A stretch of DNA of 32,871 nt, from positions 1 to 32,871 of the forward strand of contig CAKTQM010000018.1 of NCBI GenBank assembly GCA_934597125.1. Direction: 5' to 3'. Numbering within the stretch: position 1 is the stretch's first letter; each line of letters starts with the position of its first letter. The stretch comes from an uncultured Oscillospiraceae bacterium. GTDB lineage: Bacteria; Bacillota; Clostridia; Oscillospirales; Oscillospiraceae. A program made the position numbers and the translations under genes. Positions 13,405 through 22,040 of this stretch are shown in pieces. The notes below the pieces were generated by a model that was given only the letters and a program-made list of their open reading frames with translations, ran no database searches and was not told the DNA's origin.

Positions 13405-15124
13405 CAAGGCGTTTTGTCCGGATCGGATCGGCTCCTATTTCCGTGTGGAATGGCTGCCGCTGGTGCTTGTGATGGTCTCCGGCCTGATCTACAACGTGGG
13501 GCTGCTGGCCACGCCGTGGTTCGAGGGGCGACTGGCCCAGTGTCTTGCCGACATCTTGGGAGGCAATGAGACGGCCGTTCGGATGGCGGTGCTGGTGCTG
13601 GCCTATATTCTGGTGACGCTGCTGGTGCAGGCCGCGCGGTTTATCAAGCGGTTCTACGTTCGCCGCTTTGCCAACAACATCAACCGCCGGATGAAGGGCA
13701 TCCTGTACGCCAACCTGGTGCGGCAGAGCCGTGCCGCTCTTGAGGAGGAGGGCGCGGGAGAGCTGATGACCAAGGCCATCTCCGACGTGGACGACTGCGT
13801 GGAGGGCATGCGGAAATTCACCACCGAGGTTTTCGACACCGGTGTGGCGCTGGCCGGTTACGCCGTGATGCTGTTGGTTTATGATTGGCGGCTGGCGCTG
13901 CTGAGTCTGCTGTTCACGCCGGTGTCCTACATCTGCGCGGCATGGATGAAAAGGCCGGTACAGCGGGCAGGCGCTGCCTATAAAAGGGCGGCGGGCGCTC
14001 TCAGCGCGGCTACGCTGGATCGCACCCAGAACGCCGTGACCTACCGCATTTACGGCTGCGAAAGCGCACGGGAGACACGGTACGAGGACGCACTGAATAC
14101 CTACGAAACAACCGCCGTGCGCAGCAATGTATGGCAGTCTGCTCTGCCGCCGCTGTATCTGGCGGTGTCGGAGGCGGGGGTGCTGTTCATCCTGTGGTTC
14201 GGGGCAAAAAACGTGCTGGGGACAGGCTGGAACGCCTGGGACATTGCGGCGTTCACCACGTTCCTGTCCTGTTTCACCAAGCTGACGGTGAAATCCTCCA
14301 AGGTGGCCAAGCTGTTCAACGCGGTGCAGAAGGCGGAGGTGTCCTGGAAGCGCATCAAGCCGCTGATGAAAACGCCGGAGGAGCTGCCGCCGCTGGCGGT
14401 TCCGGCTCCTGCCGATGTGACACTGGAGAACCTGTCCTTCGCCTATGGAGCGGTGCCGATCTTTTCCGGTCTGACGCTGACGGCCCACCCTGGGGAGATC
14501 ATCGGTGTGACAGGGCCGGTGGCCTGCGGCAAGTCCACCTTCGGGCAGCTGTTCCTGTGTGAAGCGCCCTACGGCGGTTCGGCGCGGTTTGGGCAGAAGG
14601 AGTTCTCTTCCCTTACGCCGCGGCAGATCGCCGCCACAGTGGGCTATCTGGGACATGATCCGGAGCTGAGCGCCGATACGATTCAAAACAACATCCTCTG
14701 CGGCGGCGAGGAGGACGCCATGCCGTATCTGGCCGCCACGGCGCTGCAAGGGGAGGTACAGGTCATGGAAAACGGCCCCGATACCTTGATCGGCAGCAGC
14801 GGCACCCGCCTGTCCGGCGGACAGGCACAGCGGCTGGCGCTGGCCAGGACGCTGGCCCATCCCCGGCCGGTTTTGGTGCTGGACGACCCGTTCTCCGCGC
14901 TGGATCGCGGCACGGAGGATACGGTGTTTGCACATTTGCAGGCCTGCGCCAAGGACAAGGTGGTGTTTCTGATCTCCCACCGGCTGTACCTCTTTCCACA
15001 GATGCAGCGGGTGATCTTTATGGAGGACGGCAAAACTACCGTTGGCACCCACGAGGAGCTGATGGCGTCCGTGCCGGCGTATCGCCAGCTATATGAAAGC
15101 CAGACGGGAGGGACGCAGACATGA
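13394..15124 (+). CDS. ABC exporter, half-transporter with Asp in place of catalytic Glu
   Basis: 576 residues from ATG 13394 (AGGAGG 10 bases before; frame open further up to 13286 but inside marR). Six membrane helices in about residues 20-310, then the nucleotide-binding domain: Walker A GPVACGKST (about 372-380), signature LSGGQAQRLALARTL (about 472), Walker B PVLVLDDPFSALD (about 492-504), H-loop FLISHRL. After the Walker B Asp the catalytic Glu is Asp. Its signature LSGGQ is normal. That is the pattern of one half of a heterodimeric exporter (TM287/288, BmrCD, LmrCD type), whose partner is the next gene (ATGA overlap). Probable role: drug or peptide/lipid efflux, induced through MarR. 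Confidence 0.92.
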   Translation: MKHDKAFCPDRIGSYFRVEWLPLVLVMVSGLIYNVGLLATPWFEGRLAQCLADILGGNETAVRMAVLVLAYILVTLLVQAARFIKRFYVRRFANNINRRMKGILYANLVRQSRAALEEEGAGELMTKAISDVDDCVEGMRKFTTEVFDTGVALAGYAVMLLVYDWRLALLSLLFTPVSYICAAWMKRPVQRAGAAYKRAAGALSAATLDRTQNAVTYRIYGCESARETRYEDALNTYETTAVRSNVWQSALPPLYLAVSEAGVLFILWFGAKNVLGTGWNAWDIAAFTTFLSCFTKLTVKSSKVAKLFNAVQKAEVSWKRIKPLMKTPEELPPLAVPAPADVTLENLSFAYGAVPIFSGLTLTAHPGEIIGVTGPVACGKSTFGQLFLCEAPYGGSARFGQKEFSSLTPRQIAATVGYLGHDPELSADTIQNNILCGGEEDAMPYLAATALQGEVQVMENGPDTLIGSSGTRLSGGQAQRLALARTLAHPRPVLVLDDPFSALDRGTEDTVFAHLQACAKDKVVFLISHRLYLFPQMQRVIFMEDGKTTVGTHEELMASVPAYRQLYESQTGGTQT

Positions 15125-16767
15125 GAGACCAACAGAGATCCGGCGTGTTTGCCGCTATCCGGATGGCGGCAGGGGCTCACCACCTGCTGACGGTGGGCAC
15201 GCTTTTGTGCATGGCGGCATCGGTGGCCGCATCGCTGCTGCCGCCGCTGCTGCTGGCACGTGTCATTGACCGGCTGACCGAGGGGCTGCCGCTGCCGTTT
15301 CTTGCGGTGCTGCTGTACTTCGGTAGCCTTGCGCTGGAGGGACTGCTCTCCTCGGCGCAGGAGAGCCTGCTGGTGCTGTTCGGCCAGAAAATGACCCACG
15401 CGCTGCGCTCCGAAATGTCCCGGAAGCTGACACGACTGCCCGCCGGTACGCTGGCGGATCAGAACCCCGGCGAGGTGGCTGCCCGCTTTTCCGGCGACGT
15501 GGACACCGTGGAGGCGCTGTTTACCTCCGGTATCATCAGTATGGTGGCAGACGCCTGCCGTATCGTCTCCATCATGGCCGTGATCGTGGTGAAGAACACC
15601 GGTCTGGCGCTGGTGCTGCTGCTGGTGCTGCCGCTGTTTGCGGTATTCACCCGCCATGTGCAGAAGCGGATGCTCTCCGCCCAGCTGGACAACCGCCGTG
15701 CCGTTGCCGCCGTGTCCGGCCAGGTGCCGGAAACGCTGCACAATATCCGCACCATCCGTGCGCTGGGGCTGGAGACCTACATGGAGCGCCGCTATGACCG
15801 GCGCATTGGCGATAGCTATGCCGCCATGGAGCGCACCAATTTCTATGACGCGGTCTATTCGCCGGTGGTGCTGCTGCTGAACGCCGTTGTGGTAGGTGTC
15901 GTGATGCTGCTTTCCGCCTCGGGCAAGGCGGAGATCTTGTCCTTGTTCGGCATGTCGGTTGGCACCTCGGTGGCGGTCATCAACTATATCTCCCGCATTT
16001 TCGCGCCCATCGAGAGCCTGGGCATGGAGATACAGACCATCCAGTCGGCCATGGCGGGCGTCAAGCGGATCGACGCATTTCTTGCCCAGCCGGAGCGCGT
16101 CGTTCCTCCGGAGGGGGAAAAGGCGGCGCGGGGCGATGTGGTGCTCTCCCATGTGACCTTCGGCTACGGGGAAAGACCTGTGCTGAAGGATTTCTCCATG
16201 ACCGTAAAGCAGGGAGAGCAGGTCACGCTGGTGGGCCGGACGGGCGCCGGAAAAAGCACGGTGTTCAAGCTGCTGCTGGGACTGTATCCGCCCCAGGCCG
16301 GCACGGTCACCATCGGCGGCGTGGACGTTTCGGCCATTCCGGATCAACGGCGGCGCACCTGCGTCGGCTGTGTGGAGCAGCATTTCTCCCGTGTTCCAGG
16401 AACGGTGCTGGAGCAGATCACCTTGCACGATCCGCAGATCACCGAAGAAATGGCCCAAAACGCGGCAAAGCTGGCAGGGATCGACGCCGCCATTCAGGCG
16501 CTGCCGGAGGGCTATGATACGGTGTGTACGGAGGATATGTTCTCTCAGGGCGAGTGGCAGCTTTTGTCCATCGCCCGGGCCGCGGCGGCGGATCCCGCTG
16601 TGCTGCTGCTGGACGAGATCACCGCCAATCTGGATGCGGAGACCGAGGCTCGCGTGCTGGAGGCGCTGCGCCATGCGTCCAAAGGGCGCACTGTCCTCTC
16701 CGTCTCCCACCGCGTATATGAAAATCTGGGCGGCAGGACGGTGGAGATCAAACCGCAGACGCCATAA
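15121..16767 (+). CDS. ABC exporter, partner half with degenerate signature motif
   Basis: 548 residues from ATG 15121, translationally coupled to the previous gene. Membrane domain about 15-300, then Walker A GRTGAGKST (about 371-379), a degenerate signature FSQGEWQLLSIARA in place of LSGGQ (about 473), Walker B AVLLLDEITANLD with the catalytic Glu intact, H-loop SVSHRV. Paired with the first half, one composite ATP site has LSGGQ plus Glu (active) and the other has FSQGE plus Asp (degenerate), as in known heterodimeric exporters. The C-terminus is short, ending soon after the H-loop (YENLGGRTVEIKPQTP), so the usual C-terminal helix is reduced. Confidence 0.92.
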   Translation: MRDQQRSGVFAAIRMAAGAHHLLTVGTLLCMAASVAASLLPPLLLARVIDRLTEGLPLPFLAVLLYFGSLALEGLLSSAQESLLVLFGQKMTHALRSEMSRKLTRLPAGTLADQNPGEVAARFSGDVDTVEALFTSGIISMVADACRIVSIMAVIVVKNTGLALVLLLVLPLFAVFTRHVQKRMLSAQLDNRRAVAAVSGQVPETLHNIRTIRALGLETYMERRYDRRIGDSYAAMERTNFYDAVYSPVVLLLNAVVVGVVMLLSASGKAEILSLFGMSVGTSVAVINYISRIFAPIESLGMEIQTIQSAMAGVKRIDAFLAQPERVVPPEGEKAARGDVVLSHVTFGYGERPVLKDFSMTVKQGEQVTLVGRTGAGKSTVFKLLLGLYPPQAGTVTIGGVDVSAIPDQRRRTCVGCVEQHFSRVPGTVLEQITLHDPQITEEMAQNAAKLAGIDAAIQALPEGYDTVCTEDMFSQGEWQLLSIARAAAADPAVLLLDEITANLDAETEARVLEALRHASKGRTVLSVSHRVYENLGGRTVEIKPQTP

Positions 16768-16774
16768 AGCAGAG

Positions 16775-16817
16775 AAAATGCCCCCGCGCGTTTCAAAGAA
16801 ACGTGCGGGGGCATTTT
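16775..16817 (+). terminator. Bidirectional terminator after the ABC operon
   Basis: 20-bp stem from 16775-16794 with 16798-16817 (AAAATGCCCCCGC... / ...GCGGGGGCATTTT, one G-U pair), A-run before and T-run after. It serves the plus operon and probably the convergent DUF998 gene. Confidence 0.88.
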
Positions 16818-16856
16818 GGCCGCCTCTCGCGCTCATTTGTACAGATCATCTCACAT

Positions 16857-17501
16857 TTACTCCGTTTTTCCACCGGCCATGCCATTTGGCGTACAGAACA
16901 AATGGAGCCCCAGCGCCGCGTTGAAGCCTGTGGCGGCAAACACGCTGAAGCGCTCCACAACACCGAAGCAGGCGGCAGGTACGAGCTTCATGCCCAACGC
17001 GCCCACCAGCATCATGATGAGGGCGACCGCCGCACATATGCCGTAGGAGCGGCAGCTCCGATCCTTCACTCCGGCCAGAATGATGACCGACAGCGACACG
17101 ATGGACAGCAGCACCACAACGGCGGTAACTGCCATGTGCATCATGTCCTGAAACATTCCGGCATAGCCGCTGTCACTGAGGGGAAACATCCGGTAGCCGA
17201 TGGCGGAGATCCACTCCATGACGGCGAACAGGGATATTCCGGTGCGCAGCAGCTTCGTCTTTTGGCCCTGTATGCCGATGCAGACAACGGTTGCGCAGAC
17301 GACCTCACAGACGTTGTACAGGCTGCTGAGCCGGTTCCACAGCGACAGTGACGGTGCATTGGCGGCACTCAGGTCGCTGACAGCCTGCGCCATCCAATCG
17401 TAGCCGGGATAGGCCAGCGGCGCGAACACCACCGCCGCTGTGTAGGAAAGAAAGCTGAGCACGCCCAGCAGGCCCAGTCTCTGTGTCAAGGTTTTTTTCA
17501 T
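16857..17501 (-). CDS. DUF998 integral membrane protein
   Basis: 214 residues from ATG 17501 (AGAGGAG upstream); the frame runs on to 17603 but that part has no ribosome site. Six or so membrane helices, beginning LGLLGVLSFLSYTAAVVFAPLAYPGYDWMAQAVSDLSA. The pair YPGYDWMAQAVSDLSA...N is characteristic of DUF998 proteins. No catalytic function is known for the family. The upstream gene on the same strand is a TetR regulator 139 bases away, so it may be the regulator's target. Confidence 0.8.
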   Translation of the reverse strand: MKKTLTQRLGLLGVLSFLSYTAAVVFAPLAYPGYDWMAQAVSDLSAANAPSLSLWNRLSSLYNVCEVVCATVVCIGIQGQKTKLLRTGISLFAVMEWISAIGYRMFPLSDSGYAGMFQDMMHMAVTAVVVLLSIVSLSVIILAGVKDRSCRSYGICAAVALIMMLVGALGMKLVPAACFGVVERFSVFAATGFNAALGLHLFCTPNGMAGGKTE

Positions 17502-17640
17502 CGTTCTCCTCTTTTCAAAAAAGTGCAGCCCATAGCAAAACCAGCCGTACCAGCGCTGCGGCTTTGTCTCCGTTTGATTTCTCTTTTCCGTTTGGACGCA
17601 CATTCCTATGATGCGTTCACTGTGCCGCGCCGCCGTGCTT

Positions 17641-18264
17641 CTAACGGTCGTGGATCATACGAAAAAAGAGATGCACATGCCTGCGGAGCTTTTCCAAGCA
17701 CTCGTCCTCCCTCTCCGGCTGGCGGTCACATATGCCGATCAGCGTCAGCACCGGCGCAACATACAGCATCGCCAGAGCGTCCGGGTCATCCGACTGAATC
17801 TCGCCGGCCGCGGCCAGGGCACGAAAAATGCCGGCATGGTAAGCCACCACACGCTCTACATACCGCCGAGAGTACAATGCCGCCAGCTCCGGCGAGCGAA
17901 ACTGCTCAATGGTCATCATACGGCGGAACCGGCTGATCGTCTCGTTGTGGAGAGAATACGTGAAAATCTGCCGCACCTTTTCCAAAAGGGCATCCTCGCT
18001 GATCTCCGCGAAAGCCGGAATATCCCGGGTCACGTTCTGCACATGAATATGGATCCTGTCGGTGTCCGCTTCATACTGTGCCGCCGTGGCTTCCACGATG
18101 GCGTCAAAAATGGCCTGTTTTCCGGAAAAATGATTGTAAAGCGAGGGCGCTTTGATGCCCACCGCTGACGCGATCTCCCCTACGCTGACGGAGTCGTAGC
18201 CCCGCGCGGAAAACAGCTCCAGCGCCTTATTCATGATCTTTTGCCGCGTATCTTCCTGTTTCAT
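17641..18264 (-). CDS. TetR/AcrR-family transcriptional regulator
   Basis: 207 residues from ATG 18264 (GAGAGGCGG before it). N-terminal helix-turn-helix: TRQKIMNKALELFSARGYDSVSVGEIASAVGIKAPSLYNHFSGKQAIFDAIVE, a full TetR DNA-binding domain; the remaining helices are the ligand-binding/dimer part. Its own promoter contains an 18-bp near-perfect palindrome, so autoregulation is likely. Possible target: the DUF998 gene downstream in the same direction. The ligand is unknown. Confidence 0.92.
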   Translation of the reverse strand: MKQEDTRQKIMNKALELFSARGYDSVSVGEIASAVGIKAPSLYNHFSGKQAIFDAIVEATAAQYEADTDRIHIHVQNVTRDIPAFAEISEDALLEKVRQIFTYSLHNETISRFRRMMTIEQFRSPELAALYSRRYVERVVAYHAGIFRALAAAGEIQSDDPDALAMLYVAPVLTLIGICDRQPEREDECLEKLRRHVHLFFRMIHDR

Positions 18265-18276
18265 GTCCGCCTCTCA

Positions 18277-18294
18277 CTAACTAATATTCGTTAG
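18277..18294. promoter_or_regulatory. TetR operator palindrome
   Basis: CTAACTAATATTCGTTAG is palindromic except for one base pair (CTAAC-x-AATATT-x-GTTAG). It lies between the -10 box and the start codon of the tetR-like gene. Confidence 0.7.
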
Positions 18295-18298
18295 CTAT

Positions 18299-18326
18299 AT
18301 TGTAGCTTCTTTTTTCCAGAAGTCAA
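18299..18326 (-). promoter_or_regulatory. Promoter of the TetR regulator
   Basis: Minus strand: TTGACT (18326-18321), 16 bases, TACAAT (18304-18299). The operator follows immediately downstream. Confidence 0.65.
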
Positions 18327-18353
18327 GGAACATTTTCGCTTTTTTCTTCCAAA

Positions 18354-18385
18354 AGGCCGGAGTCTTATTGCTAAGACTCCGGCCT
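18354..18385 (-). terminator. Terminator of the aminotransferase gene
   Basis: Perfect 14-bp stem AGGCCGGAGTCTTA / TAAGACTCCGGCCT with a 4-nt loop; on the minus strand it is followed by TTTTGG. It begins about 40 bases after the stop codon at 18424. Confidence 0.8.
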
Positions 18386-18423
18386 CTGCCGTTCCCTATC
18401 ATGGTCTGTATGTTGTTTCCGGC

Positions 18424-19638
18424 TCACGCCTGCTCTCTGCGGATGGCTTCCGCCATACGGGTCAGACCCGTTTCAATCATGCTGCGGGGCATGGCAAGAT
18501 TCAGGCGGACATAGCCTGCGGCATCGCCTACAAACATATCATCGCCGCCCTCCAGCAGCACCCCCGCCCTGTTGGCAAAAAAGTCCGGCAGGTCGATGGT
18601 CTCCGACAGACATTTGCCCAGATCTATCCAGGCAAGATAGGTGGCCTCCGGAATATACATGACCGCCTTAGGCAGTTCGCGGGCAAGGAATGCTTTCACG
18701 AAAGCGAAGCTGCCGTCCAGATAGGCTTTCAGCGCCTCGTGCCACGGGCCGCCGTGCGCATAAGCCGCTTTCGCCGCGGCCAGAGACAGGGGGTTCACCA
18801 GACCGGACAGCTTGTCACGCTCCCTGAACCGGCGGCGAAGATCTTCATCCCGAATGATGACATTGGAGAAGGCCAGACCCGCCAGATTGAAGGTCTTGCT
18901 GGGCGCCATGCAGGTGATGAGCTTGGGATAATCGCCCATGACCCTGGCCGTGGGGATGTGGCGGCGGCCGCAGCGGATCAGGTCGCAGTGGATCTCGTCG
19001 GACACCACCCAGAGGTTATACTTCCGCATGATCTCACAGGCGCGGCGCAGCTCCTCCTCCGTCCACATACGGCCGGTGGGGTTCTGGGGATTGCACCAGA
19101 AGACCAGCTTGCAGGCGGGATCGGCGCACTTCTTTTCAAAATCCGCGAAGTCCACCTCAAAGGTGCCGTCCTCTTTTTTGCGCAGCGGCGAGGTCAGCAC
19201 GTCCACACCGGCATACTTTGCCGCGTTGGCGAAGCTGCCGTAGGCAGGGGTGTTCACCAGCACCTTCTCGCCCCCGGTACACAGGAGCTCCGTCAGCTGA
19301 TACAGGGCGGGAACAATACCCGGCGTCACGCAGATCTGCTCCCGGGGGAAAGCGTAATCATAGTGATCCCTGCACCACCGTGAGAAGGCATTATCGTACT
19401 CATCATCGTACAGGCCCGTGTAGCCGAAAATGCGGCGGTCAATGCGGCCGCGGAGGGCGTCCAGAATTTCCGGCGCCACGCCGAACTCCATGTCGGCCAC
19501 CCACATGCGGATGAATTCCTCATCCCGATAGGGAAATACTTTTTCGGGGCCTGCATGGAAGAGGCTGCGTCGAAAGCCGTCGGTGTTCACGGCGTTGGTA
19601 TGGCGGCGGTCAATGATCTCGTCAAAGTTGTAGGTCAT
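18424..19638 (-). CDS. MalY/PatB-type PLP-dependent aminotransferase (cystathionine beta-lyase-like)
   Basis: 404 residues from ATG 19638 (AAAGGAG 8 bases upstream). Fold type I PLP enzyme: start MTYNFDEIIDRRHTNAVNTDGF...MWVADMEFGVAPEILDALRGRI is typical of MalY/PatB; NPQNPTGRMWTEEEL, SDEIHCDL (Asp that contacts the pyridine N) and the Schiff-base Lys in APSKTFNLAGL are all present, as is the C-terminal Arg in YVRLNLAMPRS. Known members split cystathionine or cysteine-S-conjugates to pyruvate, ammonia and a thiol; others are aminotransferases. It seems monocistronic. Confidence 0.9.
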   Translation of the reverse strand: MTYNFDEIIDRRHTNAVNTDGFRRSLFHAGPEKVFPYRDEEFIRMWVADMEFGVAPEILDALRGRIDRRIFGYTGLYDDEYDNAFSRWCRDHYDYAFPREQICVTPGIVPALYQLTELLCTGGEKVLVNTPAYGSFANAAKYAGVDVLTSPLRKKEDGTFEVDFADFEKKCADPACKLVFWCNPQNPTGRMWTEEELRRACEIMRKYNLWVVSDEIHCDLIRCGRRHIPTARVMGDYPKLITCMAPSKTFNLAGLAFSNVIIRDEDLRRRFRERDKLSGLVNPLSLAAAKAAYAHGGPWHEALKAYLDGSFAFVKAFLARELPKAVMYIPEATYLAWIDLGKCLSETIDLPDFFANRAGVLLEGGDDMFVGDAAGYVRLNLAMPRSMIETGLTRMAEAIRREQA

Positions 19639-19864
19639 GATGGCTGCTCCTTTCTCTTTCAATGGTATAACATATATCGTATAACGCTCTGCCAATCGGC
19701 GGAGGCCTTCCCGGCTCCGCCGACTTCGTGTCATTCTGCAGCGACACCGCATAAGGAAATGCGTTTCGATCCTGTATCTCCCTGCGCGGCCCGCTTTTCT
19801 ACCATCGTATCATATTTCCGCCAAAAATCAATGATGCTTTTTACCGGATCCCTTTCGGCAGGCA
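19639..19864 (-). promoter_or_regulatory. Promoter and leader of the aminotransferase gene
   Basis: This 226-base stretch has no gene. A promoter candidate on the minus strand is TTGATT (19831-19826), 16 bases, TACGAT (19809-19804), giving a leader of about 160 nt that contains the stem TCGGCGGAG / CTCCGCCGA (19696-19723). A second weaker candidate starts with TTGGCA at 19695-19690. Two direct GTTATAC copies lie at about 19665-19685. I see no T-box or SAM-riboswitch signature. Confidence 0.4.
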
Positions 19865-19903
19865 AAAACCCCGTCTCAAACCTGTTGTTTGAGACGGGGT
19901 TTT
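19865..19903 (-). terminator. Terminator of the large matrix operon (SipW cluster B)
   Basis: Perfect 17-bp stem (19865-19881 with 19887-19903), arms beginning AAAACCCCGTCTCAAAC, 5-nt loop, with A-runs and T-runs so it can act both ways. It lies about 115 bases after the last stop of the operon (20020). The 19904-20019 stretch holds nothing else I can support. Confidence 0.85.
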
Positions 19904-20019
19904 CCGCTGCGTGCCGCTTTGGTTGCTTTTTCAAATTTTGCGCAGTCTTCTTTTCGTCAACGCGCCCGGGCCGCAGCGTATGGGGAGGGGAGTTTGATCT
20001 GTCATCTTGCTTCCGTAGT

Positions 20020-21471
20020 TCAGTGCCGGGAAGTCCTGTTCTTCTTCTGGAGGAAGAGCAGGAGGAGCCCCGCGCCGGAAACAAGCACCGCCGCACTGTA
20101 AAGCAGCAGATTCATATTGTCGCCGGTCTTCGGATCCGATCCCTTCGTTCCATCCGTGGTATCCTCCACGATGAACTTCCAGTCGATCTGCGTCAGCTGA
20201 TCGGCATACGTCATGGGCGTATCCTTATCCAGCGTCAGCTCCACACGAAGCTTGCCGCTCTTTTTTCCGCCGTATTCGCCCAGCAGCACAACTTCTTGCA
20301 GGTCGTTGATGCTGCCCTTATAGTCCTTGCCCAGCGCCGTGCCATCGTAAATGAGCTTGTCGCCGTTATAGACCTTCATGGCGATCCGCTCCAGCAGATC
20401 GCGCGGCAGTTTGTCCTGCTTCTCCTTGGGCACCACCTGCAGATAGACCTTACAGCTCTTGTCCGTCTGATTCTCGATCACCAGCGTGTCCTCGTAGACC
20501 TCGCCGGGCATCATGTTCAGGTGGCTCATGAACCAGTTTTCTTCGGGCTTGGAGGGCGTATAGGTCAACACGCCGTTCTTCTCCTCCAGATACAGCTTCT
20601 TCAAAGCCACGCTGTCATCGCGGCTGTAATCCGCATCGCTGCCGGAAACGGCAATGGTTTTCAGATAGCTGACAACGGACTGATCCGCCCCGCTCTCATC
20701 GCCAAACACAGCTTTCACGGCAGAGGCCGTGGCCTGCACCGTGTTCATGGTGGCGGTCAGCGTAAAGCGGGAGCTCTGGTAATCATAGGTGGGATTTTTG
20801 GTGCTGGTGGTAACCCACTGCTGCGCCGCCTTGTCCCACACTGTCCGTGTGGCAAGGGTGACTGCCTGGATCTGGGGATTCATGGTTACGCCATCCAAAA
20901 GGAGCGGGGTTTCCTCGCCTTTATCCAGCACGCCCATGTAATAAAACGTCAAATACCCGTCGCTGTCCGGCGTCTCGCGCATCAGCAGCCATTTTCCGGC
21001 GGCGTCCTTCACCTTTGCCACGGTGGGCAGGCCCAGACGGGCCGTGCTGCCCGACGCTTTACCAAAGTCCAGAAGAACCACATTCTTGCCCCACTGCATC
21101 AGCGCGGCATAGCTTTCTCCATCCAACGTCTGAAAGGTGTTCGGGATGCTTTCTCCCTTTTTGGGAGGGACGATGTTTCCATCGGCGTCGGTGACGTTCT
21201 CCTTGCGTACCCAGCTCTGGTGGAGCTTGATGCTGGCAAACACGGGCACCGTGCCGTTGTTGCGCACCTTTACATCCTTATTCACAGAAATACCGGGCTG
21301 CCAGTCGCTGGGCGGCACGAACTCCTCCACCAGCTTCGTCGCATATTCCCCGGTGCGGAATTCGTTGACAGCCTGCTGCGTCTGGGTGCCGTAGGCGACA
21401 GTTCCGCCTATGATCCCCAACGCCAGCAGCGCCGCCAGTGCCAGCACCCGGTACCGCTTTCGTTTCTTCAT
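20020..21471 (-). CDS. BsaA-like SipW-dependent matrix protein with PKTGD membrane/wall anchor
   Basis: 483 residues from ATG 21471 (GAGGA and AGGA just upstream; an in-frame ATG at 21486 is less well placed). SipW-type signal MKKRKRYRVLALAALLALGIIGGTVAYGTQTQQAVNEFRTGEY; then the BsaA-family core (LVEEFVPPSDWQPGISVNKDVKVRNNGTVPVFASIKLHQSW), with an extra second half that has another matrix-like module (MMPGEVYEDTLVIENQTDKSCKVYLQVV). The end is SDPKTGDNMNLL, a hydrophobic helix and KKNR: a sortase-like signal with PKTGD. It is the largest BsaA paralogue and the only one in cluster B with an anchor, so it may be the base that ties the matrix to the cell. Last gene of the operon. Confidence 0.85.
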   Translation of the reverse strand: MKKRKRYRVLALAALLALGIIGGTVAYGTQTQQAVNEFRTGEYATKLVEEFVPPSDWQPGISVNKDVKVRNNGTVPVFASIKLHQSWVRKENVTDADGNIVPPKKGESIPNTFQTLDGESYAALMQWGKNVVLLDFGKASGSTARLGLPTVAKVKDAAGKWLLMRETPDSDGYLTFYYMGVLDKGEETPLLLDGVTMNPQIQAVTLATRTVWDKAAQQWVTTSTKNPTYDYQSSRFTLTATMNTVQATASAVKAVFGDESGADQSVVSYLKTIAVSGSDADYSRDDSVALKKLYLEEKNGVLTYTPSKPEENWFMSHLNMMPGEVYEDTLVIENQTDKSCKVYLQVVPKEKQDKLPRDLLERIAMKVYNGDKLIYDGTALGKDYKGSINDLQEVVLLGEYGGKKSGKLRVELTLDKDTPMTYADQLTQIDWKFIVEDTTDGTKGSDPKTGDNMNLLLYSAAVLVSGAGLLLLFLQKKNRTSRH

Positions 21472-21500
21472 GTTCCTATTCCTCATTTGTACGCATGCGA

Positions 21501-22031
21501 TCACGTCTCGTCGGAGAGCCCTTGCAGCTTCTCCCACACCGTCTCGCCGGCGGTCTTTTTCTTTTTTTCCGGCGTCAGAAGAATATCCAGCACCAGAATA
21601 ATGCCGCAGGCGCCCAACACATACCACTGCTGGGCATAACGCACAAAGTAACCGACATAGGGGATGGCGAACCCCGTGGTCTTACCCGCTACCCGCGAAT
21701 AGGGCACGGGGTTCACATCCTCCGTCTCATTGTGGTCACCCTTTGTGGTAAAGCTCTGCGCGGTGTCGTCCTTTGCTGTCACGCGATGGGTCGCCAGCTC
21801 GCCATCCTCCCCGATGCGGAAGGTGATGGGATCACCCACCGCGATATCTTCGTAGGCGGCACTTTTATAATAGGTCACGCTGCCCACAGGGTAGCTGGGC
21901 AGCATACTGCCTGACAGCACCACCACGGGATGATAACCCGCCACCAGCGGCGCGATCAGCAGCAGCGTCAACGCAATGACCGTCAGCACGAGCCATGTCA
22001 ATGCCCGTACCACAGCAGAAACCACTTTCAT
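21501..22031 (-). CDS. sipW: SipW-type signal peptidase I
   Basis: 176 residues from ATG 22031 (AAGGAG 5 bases upstream). Membrane segment 8-32; catalytic Ser 42 in LSGSMLPSYPVGS; His 82 in ATHRVTAK in place of Lys (ER/SipW type); Asp 99 in TTKGDHNETED; second membrane segment about 133-152. Normal length for SipW, unlike the long one of cluster A. Role: removes the special signal peptides of the BsaA-like proteins encoded on both sides. Only 9 bases from the upstream gene, so clearly in the operon. Confidence 0.92.
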   Translation of the reverse strand: MKVVSAVVRALTWLVLTVIALTLLLIAPLVAGYHPVVVLSGSMLPSYPVGSVTYYKSAAYEDIAVGDPITFRIGEDGELATHRVTAKDDTAQSFTTKGDHNETEDVNPVPYSRVAGKTTGFAIPYVGYFVRYAQQWYVLGACGIILVLDILLTPEKKKKTAGETVWEKLQGLSDET

Positions 22032-22040
22032 TGTTGCTCC

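Noticed and set aside
12935..15052. Minus-strand open frame of 705 codons antisense to marR and the first ABC gene
   Set aside because: No ribosome site or homology; Gln/His/Arg-rich composition typical of the reverse frame of a GC-rich gene. The plus strand has a clear ABC exporter.
14683..16836. Minus-strand open frame of 717 codons antisense to the second ABC gene
   Set aside because: Same reason: His/Gln/Arg-rich shadow of a recognised gene.
19639..19864. T-box or SAM riboswitch before the MalY/PatB-type gene
   Set aside because: No T-box sequence and no SAM-I core; the leader has only one clear stem.
19555..21639. Plus-strand open frame of 694 codons antisense to the 20020-21471 matrix gene
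   Set aside because: Crosses a strong terminator and a promoter region and has no domain; shadow frame.
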